Position numbers and translations under genes: made by a program
Notes under the pieces: generated by a model
What the model saw: only the letters and a program-made list of their open reading frames with translations
The model's database searches: none
Told to the model about the DNA's origin: nothing
Assembly (NCBI RefSeq): GCF_014639315.1
Contig: NZ_BMFY01000003.1
Location: 1 to 64,000 of the forward strand
Length of the DNA stretch: 64,000 nt
Direction of reading: 5' to 3'
DNA from: Sediminivirga luteola
GTDB taxonomy: Bacteria; Actinomycetota; Actinomycetes; Actinomycetales; Brevibacteriaceae
Shown here: in pieces, positions 42,152-51,134 of the stretch
How positions within the stretch are numbered: position 1 is the first letter of the stretch
Layout of the letters: each line of letters opens with the position of its first letter

Positions 42152-43363
42152 CTAGCGAATGCGGTAGTGGTATCGGTGATGCTTGGCGAAGCCGAGCGAG
42201 GCGTAGAGCCTGGCGGCCGGCTGGTTGCCGGCCTCCACCTGCAGCGCCATCGAGCGGATGCCCAGGCCCAGGGCATGAGCGGCGGCTGCCCGGGTGAGCG
42301 CCCGCCCGGCGCCCCGGCGACGCATATCAGGGCGCACTTTGACTGAACTGAGCACGGCCCACCGATGGGACACCGCCAGTCTGGCCACTCCGACGATGGA
42401 GGTGCGCCCGTCCGGATGCACCCCCAGCGCCGCCAGGAAGTACTGCGCCGGCGCGGAGGTGTACAGGGCGGCACGCGCCTGGCGTTCCTCCTCCGGCGCC
42501 TCTGCACCCGCGGTCGCATCCAGGAATGCCGGGGGCAGCTCCTCGCTGACGGCGAACCGCAGACGCGGCTCGGCCAGCGCTGACGCCGATGTGGCCCCTC
42601 CGGAGATCTCCGCCGTCGCGGCGGTGGCCACCACGACCGGCGCGACGATGTTGAAGCCGTCTGCCTCCAGCCGGGCATCCACCTGTGACATCCAGGCGGC
42701 GGTGTCAGCGGAAGCGGTCTGGCTATCGCTGCCAGGAGCGGGATCACTGCCGGCCCCGCTCCGGACCTGAGCTCCGGGTGCGGCCCCACCGCTAGCCTCG
42801 CCACCGGCCCCACCACCGTGGACGGACGCGCCACCGGCCCTGGCATCGGGGACGGGCGCGGGGGATCCTGGCGAATCCTCCGGCAGGAGCACCGTCGCCG
42901 CCGGGGGCAGCTCGCGTGCCTCGTACCATGCCGTCATCGCATTGATCGCGGCGTCGAGGTCGAGCCCGGGATCGTCCAGCAGCAGCGCCGAGTTCGCACG
43001 CTTGGTGACTCCGCCGTGGGCGCGGAGCAGCCAGCCGCGCAAGACCTCCCGATCCTCGCCGGAGGCTTCCGCCGCGGCATTGTCCCGGTGCAGCCAGACG
43101 CTTTCGCGCGGGACCCAGGTGGAGGCCAGGATGCGCTGGAGGTCCCGCACGCCGATCGTCTTGTGGGCACTGCCGCGGCGCTGCGGGGCGGGCGGTACCT
43201 CGTGGGCCAGCAGGATCGCCTCGTGTGGAACCGCGACCGGGCCGCGCCGGGTAGCCACGGTGACGCCGGCATCATCGACGGCAGTGACCTCGCCCAGTGC
43301 ATCGGCGGGGCCGTCCTCACGCTGGTACCTGATGACGACTCGAATGCCGACTGAGAACTGCAC
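42152..43363 (-). CDS. GNAT N-acetyltransferase with SH3-like N-terminal domain
   Basis: A 403-residue protein. The N-terminus VQFSVGIRVVIRYQRED with ALGEVTAVDDAGVTVATRRG forms a small barrel seen in actinobacterial GNAT proteins encoded beside fdxA. A Gly/Ala-rich disordered linker (about 185-225) leads to a GNAT domain with SVKVRPDMRRRGAGRALTRA (the acetyl-CoA R-x-x-G-x-G/A loop) and MALQVEAGNQPAARLYASLG. The acceptor is unknown. Starting at GTG 43363 follows the family pattern and leaves a 99-base divergent gap to the ferredoxin gene. Confidence 0.85.
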   Translation of the reverse strand: MQFSVGIRVVIRYQREDGPADALGEVTAVDDAGVTVATRRGPVAVPHEAILLAHEVPPAPQRRGSAHKTIGVRDLQRILASTWVPRESVWLHRDNAAAEASGEDREVLRGWLLRAHGGVTKRANSALLLDDPGLDLDAAINAMTAWYEARELPPAATVLLPEDSPGSPAPVPDARAGGASVHGGGAGGEASGGAAPGAQVRSGAGSDPAPGSDSQTASADTAAWMSQVDARLEADGFNIVAPVVVATAATAEISGGATSASALAEPRLRFAVSEELPPAFLDATAGAEAPEEERQARAALYTSAPAQYFLAALGVHPDGRTSIVGVARLAVSHRWAVLSSVKVRPDMRRRGAGRALTRAAAAHALGLGIRSMALQVEAGNQPAARLYASLGFAKHHRYHYRIR

Positions 43364-43462
43364 GACCTGGATACCCGCCTTTGTTCGCCGAGGTGCTCGT
43401 GAAGAGTAAGCTTGGGTCAGGAGCGAACCCGCAGGCAATTCTAGAGGAGTGGCTTAACCCCC

Positions 43463-43789
43463 ATGACGTACGTCATCGCGCAGCCGTGTGTGGATGTGAA
43501 GGACAAGGCGTGCATCGACGAATGCCCCGTGGACTGCATCTACGAGGGGGAACGCTCGCTGTACATCCACCCGGACGAGTGCGTGGACTGCGGCGCCTGC
43601 GAGCCGGTCTGCCCGGTCGAGGCGATCTACTACGAGGACGACGTTCCCGACGAGTGGCAGCAGTACTACAACGCGAACGTCGAGTTCTTCGACGATCTGG
43701 GATCGCCCGGCGGCGCCGCCAAGCTCGGCAACACCGGTAAGGACCACCCCATCATCCAGGCCCTCCCGCCGCAGAACCAGGACGCATGA
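43463..43789 (+). CDS. fdxA: 7Fe ferredoxin FdxA
   Basis: A 108-residue ferredoxin with cysteines at 9, 17, 21, 25 and 40, 43, 46, 50. The spacing CVDVKDKACIDECPVDC, with seven residues before the second cysteine, marks the [3Fe-4S] plus [4Fe-4S] type common in mycobacteria and streptomycetes. These carry electrons to cytochromes P450 and other oxidases. ATG 43463 has gaggag upstream. The gene overlaps dapC by 4 bases, an arrangement I recall from M. tuberculosis Rv1177-Rv1178. Confidence 0.95.
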   Translation: MTYVIAQPCVDVKDKACIDECPVDCIYEGERSLYIHPDECVDCGACEPVCPVEAIYYEDDVPDEWQQYYNANVEFFDDLGSPGGAAKLGNTGKDHPIIQALPPQNQDA

Positions 43790-44943
43790 ACGCCCGGGCC
43801 TCCGCCGGCTTCCCGCCCGGACTCGGACTGCCCGAGTACCCCTGGGAACAGCTGGCTCTCTACCGGCAGAAGGCCTCAGCCGTCGAGGGTGGCCCGGTGG
43901 ACCTGTCGATCGGCACTCCCGTAGACCCCACCCCGGAGGTCATCCAGGCGGCGCTGGCGCAGGCCGCGGACGCCCCGGGCTACCCCACCACCGCCGGCAC
44001 CCCGGCGCTGCGCCGTGCCATCGCCGGCTGGTATGCCCGGCGCCGCGGCGCCGAGCACATCGATCCCGAGCGCGGCGCGATGCCGACGCTGGGATCGAAG
44101 GAACTCGTCGCCTGGCTGCCCCTGCTGCTGGGCCTCCGCGACCGGGACGTGGCCTTCCCCCGCGTGGCCTACCCGACCTACGCCATCGGCGCCCGCTTGG
44201 CCGGCCTGCACGGCCGGGCCCTGGATGTCGCGGATGTGCTGGCCGGAGCGCCCCTGGACGACGTGGCGCTGCTGTGGATCAACTCCCCGGGCAATCCGGA
44301 CGGCTCGGTCCTGAGCGCCGGCGAACTCCGGGAACTCATCGGGCGCGCCCGCGCCGCCGGCACCGTGATCGCCTCCGACGAGTGCTATGCCGAGCTGGCC
44401 TGGCCGGACGCCGAGGGCGTGACGCCAGAGGTGCCCTCGATCCTGGACGACCGCGTCACCGGCGGGGACTACACCGGGCTGCTGTCGGTGTACTCCCTGT
44501 CCAAGCAGTCCAATCTGGCCGGATACCGCGCCGCGTTCGTCGCCGGAGACCCGGAACTGGTGGCCGATCTGACCAACAGCCGCAAGCACGCCGGCATGAT
44601 CGTGCCCCGGCCCGTGCAGGAGGCGATGACCCAGGCGCTCCAGGACGAGGCTCATGTGACGGCGCAGAAAGAGCGCTACCGTGCCCGTCGTGCGGTGCTC
44701 AGGCCCGCCGTCGAACGCGCCGGTCTGCGGATCGATCACTCGGTGGCCGGTCTCTACCTGTGGTGCACCCTGGGGGAGGACGCCTGGACGACGCTGGACC
44801 GCCTGGCTGAACGAGGCATCCTGGCCGGCCCGGGCGCCTTCTACGGCACCGGCGGAGAACAGCATGTACGGCTCGCGCTGACCGCCTCGGACACCCAGAT
44901 CGCCACGGCTGCCGCTCGCCTGGACGCCGCGCCGCTGCGCTGA
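43786..44943 (+). CDS. dapC: Succinyldiaminopimelate transaminase DapC
   Basis: A 385-residue class I/II aminotransferase with PLP lysine K240 in SVYSLSKQSNLAGYRAAF, GTPVDPTPEVIQAAL and INSPGNPDG. The family member next to fdxA is DapC, which makes N-succinyl-LL-diaminopimelate from the keto acid and glutamate for lysine and peptidoglycan. dapD and dapE lie 2 to 4 kb downstream, supporting this over a generic aspartate aminotransferase. It starts within the last codon of fdxA (ATGA). Confidence 0.93.
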   Translation: MNARASAGFPPGLGLPEYPWEQLALYRQKASAVEGGPVDLSIGTPVDPTPEVIQAALAQAADAPGYPTTAGTPALRRAIAGWYARRRGAEHIDPERGAMPTLGSKELVAWLPLLLGLRDRDVAFPRVAYPTYAIGARLAGLHGRALDVADVLAGAPLDDVALLWINSPGNPDGSVLSAGELRELIGRARAAGTVIASDECYAELAWPDAEGVTPEVPSILDDRVTGGDYTGLLSVYSLSKQSNLAGYRAAFVAGDPELVADLTNSRKHAGMIVPRPVQEAMTQALQDEAHVTAQKERYRARRAVLRPAVERAGLRIDHSVAGLYLWCTLGEDAWTTLDRLAERGILAGPGAFYGTGGEQHVRLALTASDTQIATAAARLDAAPLR

Positions 44944-45312
44944 GCAGTCCGCCGGCGCAGCGTCAGTGCCGTACCCCGGGGGTCCGTCCTGCGCGCGGCG
45001 CGCATCGGTCCGCCACCGCCGGTCCCCTCTGCGGTCGCCCCGGTACCAGTACTCCTCTGGTGCCGGTCTGGTCCCTCGCGCGGGCCGTGGGAGAGGCCAC
45101 GCCTGAATCCGCAGTCCGACGACAGACTGATTTCCCGATTCGCGGGAAGCGGCGGTAACGTTCCTTTGTGATTGCTGTCAGGCTTTCCTCATGATCTTTG
45201 TGAGTGTCCGATATCGTGAGGGCGTATCGGCCGGCCGCATCGCCCGCCATGGCTACGGAAGCCGTACCGGCACCCGCGATGAGACCGGCCTGCCAACCGA
45301 CAAGGAGTACAT
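44944..45312. other. Intergenic region before citrate synthase, no gene seen
   Basis: This 369-base gap between dapC and gltA lacks any protein-like frame. The AT-richer part at about 45150-45220 probably holds the gltA promoter, but no clear consensus or hairpin was identified. Confidence 0.5.
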
Positions 45313-46605
45313 ATGACGGAGACCAGCAAGGCTCGACTTCAGGTGGCCGATCGTGACCTGGAGTTGCCGTTCGTGGATCCCGTGGAGGGCAATCGCGGGC
45401 TGAACATCTCCAAACTGCTCAAGGAGACCGGCACGGTCACCTACGACCCCGGCTTCGTCAACACCGCTTCCACCAGGTCCGCCATCACCTACATCGACGG
45501 CGATGCGGGCATCCTGCGCTACCGCGGCTACCCGATCGAGCAGCTGGCGGAGAAGTCCTCCTATGTGGAGGTCGCCTATCTGCTGCTGCACGGCGAACTC
45601 CCCACGGCCGAGCAGCTGGCGACCTTCGAGGGCCGGGTCTCCCGGCATACCCTCCTGCACGAGGACCTGCGGCACTTCTTCAACGCCTTCCCCTCCGACG
45701 CGCACCCGATGCCGGTGCTCTCCTCCGCCGTGGCGGCGCTGTCCACCTTCTACCAGGACACCAAAGAGCCGTTCCATGAAGACGTGGTGGATCAGGCCAC
45801 CGTCCGGCTGATCGCGAAGCTGCCGACCATCGCCGCTTATGCCTTCCGGAAGTCCCAGGGCCTGCCGACGGTGTTCCCGGACAACTCGCTCACCCTGGTG
45901 GAGAACTTCCTGCGGATGAGCTTCGGCTTCCCCTCCGAGCCCTATGAGCTCAACCCGATCGCGGCGAAGGCGCTCGACCAGCTCCTCATCCTGCACGCCG
46001 ATCACGAGCAGAACTGCTCGACCTCCACGGTCCGGCTGGTCGGCTCGGCGCACACCAACCTCTTCGCGTCCATCTCCGCCGGCATCAGCGCCCTGGCCGG
46101 CCCGCTGCACGGCGGCGCCAACTCCGCGGTGCTGGAGATGCTGGAGGGCATCAAGGCCGAGGGCGGCGATGTCGCCCGCTTCATGGAGAAGGTCAAGAAC
46201 AAGGAGAGCGGCGTCCGCCTGATGGGCTTCGGCCACCGGGTCTACAAGAACTACGATCCGCGCGCCACCATCATCAAGAAGACCGCGCACGAGCTGTTCG
46301 AGAAGATGGAGATCCACGACGAGCTGCTGGATCTGGCCCTGGAGCTGGAGGAGATCGCCCTCGGCGACGACTACTTCGTCGAGCGCAAGCTCTACCCGAA
46401 CGTGGACTTCTACACCGGCCTGATCTATAAGGCCCTGGGCTTCCCGACCAAGATGTTCACCGTGCTGTTCGCGATCGGACGCCTTCCCGGCTGGATCGCT
46501 CAGTGGCGCGAGATGATCAACGATCCGGAGACCAAGATCGGCCGCCCGCGCCAGATCTACACCGGTTCCGGCGAGCGCGACTACGTGACCGTCGAGCAGC
46601 GCTGA
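45313..46605 (+). CDS. gltA: Type II citrate synthase
   Basis: A 430-residue citrate synthase with the catalytic triad H266 (GPLHGGAN), H308 (GFGHRVYKNYDPRA) and D365 (VDFYTGLIYKALG), close in numbering to E. coli GltA. It condenses oxaloacetate and acetyl-CoA. The N-terminal VADRDLELPFVDPVEGNRGL is the type II extension involved in the hexameric, NADH-sensitive form, although the sensitivity of this one is not deducible. aaggag precedes the ATG. It is monocistronic, closed by a strong bidirectional hairpin shared with dapD. Confidence 0.96.
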   Translation: MTETSKARLQVADRDLELPFVDPVEGNRGLNISKLLKETGTVTYDPGFVNTASTRSAITYIDGDAGILRYRGYPIEQLAEKSSYVEVAYLLLHGELPTAEQLATFEGRVSRHTLLHEDLRHFFNAFPSDAHPMPVLSSAVAALSTFYQDTKEPFHEDVVDQATVRLIAKLPTIAAYAFRKSQGLPTVFPDNSLTLVENFLRMSFGFPSEPYELNPIAAKALDQLLILHADHEQNCSTSTVRLVGSAHTNLFASISAGISALAGPLHGGANSAVLEMLEGIKAEGGDVARFMEKVKNKESGVRLMGFGHRVYKNYDPRATIIKKTAHELFEKMEIHDELLDLALELEEIALGDDYFVERKLYPNVDFYTGLIYKALGFPTKMFTVLFAIGRLPGWIAQWREMINDPETKIGRPRQIYTGSGERDYVTVEQR

Positions 46606-46784
46606 CGGCCCTGCGCACCTCGCCGGCGCGCAGCCGGCTGCCGCGATAACCCACGGCTGTTTCGAGTTCCCACCGCTGATCTTCAGCGGGTTTCTCACGC
46701 AGTCGTGGGTTCTCGCTGCTACAACGGTCCGCCGATGCGGTGCTTCCCTCGTAGGTCCGATACTCGTCGTAGGCGCCGGAAGCG

Positions 46785-46822
46785 AAGCGGCCCGCCCGGG
46801 CATGTCCCCGGGCGGGCCGCTT
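46785..46822. terminator. Bidirectional terminator between gltA and dapD
   Basis: A perfect 16-base stem (AAGCGGCCCGCCCGGG with CCCGGGCGGGCCGCTT) around 6 bases, located between the convergent gltA and dapD genes, 180 bases after the gltA stop. Confidence 0.88.
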
Positions 46823-46889
46823 GTCAACGGTGAGAGATGCGTGATGCCGCGTGAAGCCACGGTCTGCACCGCATGTAGATAGACCGTGG

Positions 46890-47837
46890 TCAGTGCAGGT
46901 CGGGGTTGAGCTCCACCGCCGCGCCGGTCCGGCTGAGCGCCTCGATGGCGCCGGTGGCGGAATTCCGCCGGAAGAGCAGGTTCGGCACACGCGAGAGCTC
47001 GATCGCCTTGACCGTCCGCTCCTGCTCACCGTCCAGCACGCGGACCTTGGCGCCGGCGGTGACGTAGAGGCCCGCCTCGACGATGCAGTCATCGCCGATG
47101 CTGATCCCGACGCCGGCGTTGGCCCCCAGCAGCGACCTCTCGCCGATGGCGATCTTCTCGGTGCCGCCGCCGGAGAGCGTGCCCATGATCGAGGCGCCGC
47201 CGCCGACGTCCGAGTTGGCTCCCACGACGACGCCCTGGGAGATCCGGCCCTCCACCATCGCCGGCCCCAGCGTGCCGGCGTTGAAGTTCACGAAGCCCTC
47301 GTGCATGACGACCGTGCCCTCGGCCAGATGGGCGCCCAGCCGCACCCGGTCGGCGTCGCCGATGCGCACGCCGGAGGGCACCACGAAGTCCGTCATCCGG
47401 GGGAACTTGTCCACGCCGTACACGGCGAGCGTGCCGTCACGGGCGATCAGGCGTGCCCGGGCGGTCTCGAAACCTTGCGGGTCCACGGCACCGGCCGAGG
47501 TCCACACCACGTTGTTCAGCTGACCGAACAGGCCGGTCAGGTCGATCTCATTGGGCCGCACCAGCCGGTGGGAGAGCGCGTGCAGGCGCAGGTACGCATC
47601 GGCGGCGCCCTCCGGCGCCTCGTCGATCGCCACGGTGGTGGCCACCAGGCGGGCGGAGGTCCCCCGGGCGGAGTCCTCGCCCTCCAGCGGTCGCAGCTCG
47701 CCGGCGGCGGGGGAGTCCAGGGTCTGGCCGGCGTCGGGGGAGCCGACCAGTGCCGGGGAGGGGTACCAGACGCTCAGCACGCCGGACCGGCCCTCCGTGG
47801 CGATGCCAAGGGCAGTCAGATAGCGGTTCTCAGTCAT
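46890..47837 (-). CDS. dapD: Tetrahydrodipicolinate N-succinyltransferase DapD
   Basis: A 315-residue left-handed beta-helix acyltransferase of the actinobacterial DapD type. The hexapeptide-repeat core includes VRIGDADRVRLGAHLAEGTV, VMHEGFVNFNAGTLG and GANSDVGGGASIMGTLSGGG, with GERSLLGANAGVGISIGDDC after it. It transfers succinyl from succinyl-CoA to tetrahydrodipicolinate, the step before DapC. The ATG at 47837 begins MTENRYLTALGIATE with gaggg close upstream. It is divergent from dapE with only 39 bases between start codons, so the promoters must overlap or one message is nearly leaderless. Confidence 0.95.
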   Translation of the reverse strand: MTENRYLTALGIATEGRSGVLSVWYPSPALVGSPDAGQTLDSPAAGELRPLEGEDSARGTSARLVATTVAIDEAPEGAADAYLRLHALSHRLVRPNEIDLTGLFGQLNNVVWTSAGAVDPQGFETARARLIARDGTLAVYGVDKFPRMTDFVVPSGVRIGDADRVRLGAHLAEGTVVMHEGFVNFNAGTLGPAMVEGRISQGVVVGANSDVGGGASIMGTLSGGGTEKIAIGERSLLGANAGVGISIGDDCIVEAGLYVTAGAKVRVLDGEQERTVKAIELSRVPNLLFRRNSATGAIEALSRTGAAVELNPDLH

Positions 47838-47876
47838 GCCCTCAAGCCTAATGGAGCCTGGCATAGGCTAGGGACC

Positions 47877-49025
47877 ATGGTGATCACGCCCATCAACGGC
47901 ATAGACGACACAGACGGCACAGGTGACGCTTCTCACCCCCTCATCCCGCACCTCGGCGATCCCGTGGCACTCACCCGCGCGCTGTGCGACATCCCCTCCG
48001 AATCGGGGCAGGAGGGCGCCCTCGCCGATGCCGTCTTCGAGACGCTGGAGCATCTGTCCGCCCGGGGTCCCGGCCTGCAGATCCACCGCGACGGCGACGC
48101 GGTCGTCGCCCGGACTCAGCTGGGCCGCGCCGAACGCGTCGTCATCGCCGGGCACCTGGACACCGTGCCGATCCAGGGGAACGTGCCGGCCCGCTGGGAG
48201 TCCGACGCCGCCGGCGAGCAGATCCTGGTGGCCCGCGGCGCCTGCGATATGAAAGCCGGCGTGGCCATGCAGCTGAGCGTGCTGCACCGCGTGCCCGAGC
48301 CCTCCCGCGATGTCACCCTCGTCTTCTACGACCACGAGGAGGTCGCCGCCGAGCTCAACGGGCTGCGGCGCCTGGCTGAACGGCAGCCCGATCTGCTGCA
48401 GGGCGATTTCGCGGTGCTGGGTGAGCCGACCAGCGCCGGGATCGAAGGCGGCTGCAACGGCACCATGCGCGTGGAGGTGCGCACCACGGGAGTGCGGGCG
48501 CACTCCGCCCGCGCCTGGAAGGGCGTGAACGCGATCCACGCCGCGGCCCCGGTGCTGCAGCGCCTGGCGGAGTTCGAAGCGCCGGCGGTGGAGGTCGACG
48601 GCCTCGTGTTCCAGGAGTCGCTCTCGGCGGTGGGGATCCGCGGCGGCGTGGCCGGGAACGTCATCCCGGATGAGTGCGTCGTGACCGTCAACTACCGTTT
48701 CGCCCCGCACTGGGACGCCAGCCGCGCAGAGACGTTCCTCCGCGAGTTCTTCGCCGGCTGGGAGGTGACGGTGACCGATGCCGCCGAGGGCGCCCGGCCG
48801 GGTCTCGACGTGCCCGCGGCGGCCGATTTCGTCCGCGCCATCGGCGGCACGCCGGCGGCCAAGGTCGGCTGGACCGATGTCGCCCGGTTCTCCGCCCTGG
48901 GCATCCCGGCGGTCAACTTCGGGCCGGGTGACCCGTTGTTCGCCCACAAGGAGGACGAGCACGTCAGACCCGGGGAGATCCACCGGGCGGTGGAAGCACT
49001 CTGCAGCTGGCTGGAGGACGCATGA
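47877..49025 (+). CDS. dapE: Succinyl-diaminopimelate desuccinylase DapE
   Basis: A 382-residue M20 metallopeptidase with VVIAGHLDTVPIQGN, ARGACDMKAGVAMQLSVLHR, the FYDHEEVAAELNGLRRL glutamate pair and late FGPGDPLFAHKEDE His. DapE hydrolyses N-succinyl-LL-diaminopimelate to succinate and LL-diaminopimelate. A leader of 25 residues rich in Asp, Gly and Thr (INGIDDTDGTGDASHPLIPH) precedes the usual LGDPVALTRALCDIPSESG, so a later start is possible. It is the first gene of a coupled dapE-LOG-folP2 operon (ATGA overlap). Confidence 0.93.
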   Translation: MVITPINGIDDTDGTGDASHPLIPHLGDPVALTRALCDIPSESGQEGALADAVFETLEHLSARGPGLQIHRDGDAVVARTQLGRAERVVIAGHLDTVPIQGNVPARWESDAAGEQILVARGACDMKAGVAMQLSVLHRVPEPSRDVTLVFYDHEEVAAELNGLRRLAERQPDLLQGDFAVLGEPTSAGIEGGCNGTMRVEVRTTGVRAHSARAWKGVNAIHAAAPVLQRLAEFEAPAVEVDGLVFQESLSAVGIRGGVAGNVIPDECVVTVNYRFAPHWDASRAETFLREFFAGWEVTVTDAAEGARPGLDVPAAADFVRAIGGTPAAKVGWTDVARFSALGIPAVNFGPGDPLFAHKEDEHVRPGEIHRAVEALCSWLEDA

Positions 49026-49825
49026 CGGACGAACACGTCTACCGCAAGGGGCCGATCGAGCTCAAACGGGGGCAGGTGCCCGCCTCCACCTCGGACGCGC
49101 GCCTGCTCGATTCGGCGGGCGGCGCGGACTGGGCGCACTCCGACCCCTGGCGCGTCCTGCGCATCCAGGCCGAGTTTGTCGAGGGCTTCGGCTCGCTGGC
49201 GGAGCTCGGTCCGGCGATCTCGGTCTTCGGCTCGGCCCGGCTGAAGCCCCGATCGCCCGAGTACGAGGCGGCCCGGCGGGTCGCGGCCGGACTGGTGCGC
49301 GAGGGGTTCGCCGTGATCACCGGCGGCGGCCCGGGAATCATGGAGGCCGGGAACAGGGGCGCGGTCGAGGCCGGCGGCACCTCGGTGGGCCTGGGGATCG
49401 AGCTGCCGTTCGAGCAGGGGCTCAACGAGTACGTGGACCTCGGCATCAACTTCCGCTACTTCTTCGTCCGCAAGACGATGTTCGTCAAATACGCCCGCGG
49501 TTTCGTGGTGCTGCCCGGCGGCTTCGGCACCCTGGACGAGCTGTTCGAGGCGCTCACCCTGGTCCAGACCGGCAAGGTCACGGGTTTTCCCATCGTGCTG
49601 CTGGGCTCCGCTTTCTGGGGCGGGCTGATGGACTGGATCCAGGAGCAGCTCCTCGGGCTGGGCACCATCTCCGCGCCCGACGCCGAGCTCCTGCAGCTCA
49701 CCGACGACCCCGAGGAGGCCGTCCGGCTCATCGTCGCGGGTCAGGCGGGCTTGGATGCGGAGGACGCCGCCCGGCAGGCGGTGGCGCGCCGGGAAGGCAC
49801 CCCGGACGGGCGCGCACGCGGGTGA
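49022..49825 (+). CDS. LOG family protein (TIGR00730), putative nucleotide 5'-monophosphate phosphoribohydrolase
   Basis: A 267-residue Rossmann protein with the LOG signature GGGPGIMEAGNRGAVEAGG and PGGFGTLDELFEALTLVQTG. These PGG-x-GT-x-x-E proteins cleave AMP-type or cytokinin riboside monophosphates at the N-glycosidic bond; the M. tuberculosis homologue Rv1205 is the corresponding neighbour of dapE. It overlaps both flanking genes by 4 bases, so it is translationally coupled. The N-terminal VYRKGPIELKRGQVP extension is typical of the longer actinobacterial form. Confidence 0.92.
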   Translation: MTDEHVYRKGPIELKRGQVPASTSDARLLDSAGGADWAHSDPWRVLRIQAEFVEGFGSLAELGPAISVFGSARLKPRSPEYEAARRVAAGLVREGFAVITGGGPGIMEAGNRGAVEAGGTSVGLGIELPFEQGLNEYVDLGINFRYFFVRKTMFVKYARGFVVLPGGFGTLDELFEALTLVQTGKVTGFPIVLLGSAFWGGLMDWIQEQLLGLGTISAPDAELLQLTDDPEEAVRLIVAGQAGLDAEDAARQAVARREGTPDGRARG

Positions 49826-50706
49826 CCGGGCGGCTGGTCCTGGGCGGCCGCGAGTGGACGCCCGGCAGCACGGTCGTGATGGCCGTGATCAACCGCACGC
49901 CGGACTCGTTCTTCGCTCCCGCCCGGGGCCTGGACGACGATGCCGCCCGCCGCCAGTTCGAGGCCGCGGTGACCGGCGGGGCGGAGATCGTCGACATCGG
50001 CGGTATCCGCGCCGGACACGGACCGGAGGTGAGCGCGTCCGAGGAGATCGGCAGGGTCGCGCCGTTCCTGCGCTGGGCCCGGGACCAGGACGCTCGCGTC
50101 GTCCTGAGCGTCGACACCTGGCGCGCCGAGGTCGCCCAGGCGCTGGCGGGGGAGGGCGCCGATCTGATCAACGACACCTGGGCAGGCGCCGATCCGGAAC
50201 TCCTGCCCGCGGCCGCGGAGCTGGGCCTGGGCCTGGTGTGCTCCCACACCGGTGGCCAGCGCCCGCGCACCGACCCGCACCGGGTCTCCTACGGCGCGGT
50301 CAGCACGGCGGTGGTCGACCAGGTGGCGGAGTCCCTCGCCGCCGCCGCTGCCCGCGCCGTCGACGCCGGCATCCCGGCCGAGAGCGTCCTGGTGGACCCG
50401 ACGCACGACTTCGGCAAGAACACCCGGCACGGGCTGCTCCTGCTGCGGCACACCCGGCGGCTCGCCGCCCTCGGGCACCCGCTGCTGATGGCGCTCTCCC
50501 GCAAGGACTTCATCGGCGAGGCCCTGGATCTGCCGGACCCGGCGGCCCGGTTGGCCGGGACTCTCGCCGCGAGCGTCCACGCCGCGGCGCACGGTGCCAT
50601 GGTGTTCCGCGCCCACGACGTCGCGGCCACCCGGCAGGCCCTCGACATGCTGGCCATGATCGAGGGACGGATACCCCCGCGCCGCTCAGTGCGCGGGCTC
50701 GCCTGA
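49822..50706 (+). CDS. folP2: Dihydropteroate synthase-like protein FolP2
   Basis: A 294-residue TIM-barrel pterin-binding protein: VVMAVINRTPDSFFAPARGL, GAEIVDIGGIRAGHGPEV, VVLSVDTWRAEVAQALAGEG, DLINDTWAG and a C-terminal VFRAHDVAATRQAL. In true DHPS the third motif is VDIGGESTRPG; here it reads IGGIRAGHG, as in the FolP2 paralogue of M. tuberculosis, reported to lack DHPS activity. So it may not make dihydropteroate. GTG 49822 overlaps the LOG stop. No other folate genes are in the window. Confidence 0.88.
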   Translation: MTGRLVLGGREWTPGSTVVMAVINRTPDSFFAPARGLDDDAARRQFEAAVTGGAEIVDIGGIRAGHGPEVSASEEIGRVAPFLRWARDQDARVVLSVDTWRAEVAQALAGEGADLINDTWAGADPELLPAAAELGLGLVCSHTGGQRPRTDPHRVSYGAVSTAVVDQVAESLAAAAARAVDAGIPAESVLVDPTHDFGKNTRHGLLLLRHTRRLAALGHPLLMALSRKDFIGEALDLPDPAARLAGTLAASVHAAAHGAMVFRAHDVAATRQALDMLAMIEGRIPPRRSVRGLA

Positions 50707-50771
50707 CCGGCCTGGCCGGCCGGGAACGCCGTCGATCGCCCCGCCTCAGCCCGGTGCGGTAGCCTGCCACT

Positions 50772-51134
50772 ATGGAGCTGTGGATCATCATCGGCGTCTG
50801 CGCCGCGGTCTTCGCCATGGTCATCGCCGTGGCCGGCGCCTACAACCTGATCCCGGGCGGCATGCCCGAGCCCGAGCGCACCGGCGAGGCGACTCCCGGA
50901 GCCCGGCTCCCGGAGGACTTCCGGGCCGACGACATCGGCGCGCTCACCTTCACCCGCGAACTGCGCGGATACAACATGACGCAGGTCGACGCCGCGCTGG
51001 CGGCCCTGCGCCAGCGGATCGAGGAACTGGAACAGCAGCCCGCCGCCGAGAGCGCAGGACCCGTGGCCGAGGGCGACGCGGACGACGCGAACGATATGGA
51101 ACCGCAGCCAGCCGCCGATGACCGGCGCGGCTGA
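50772..51134 (+). CDS. DivIVA-like small membrane protein
   Basis: A 120-residue protein. One transmembrane helix (WIIIGVCAAVFAMVIAVAGA, residues 4-23) is followed by a cytoplasmic stretch with FTRELRGYNMTQVDAALAAL, the DivIVA-type RGY-x-x-x-QVD motif, then a short coiled coil and an acidic disordered tail. In M. tuberculosis the equivalent Rv1209 occupies the same place after folP2. It may localise cell-envelope enzymes, but that is inference. The mannosyltransferase gene starts 17 bases before its stop. Confidence 0.82.
   Translation: MELWIIIGVCAAVFAMVIAVAGAYNLIPGGMPEPERTGEATPGARLPEDFRADDIGALTFTRELRGYNMTQVDAALAALRQRIEELEQQPAAESAGPVAEGDADDANDMEPQPAADDRRG

Noticed and set aside
46851-47876. 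A long plus-strand extension upstream of dapE
   Set aside because: It is antisense to dapD, whose beta-helix repeats are clear; DapE similarity begins only after position 47877.
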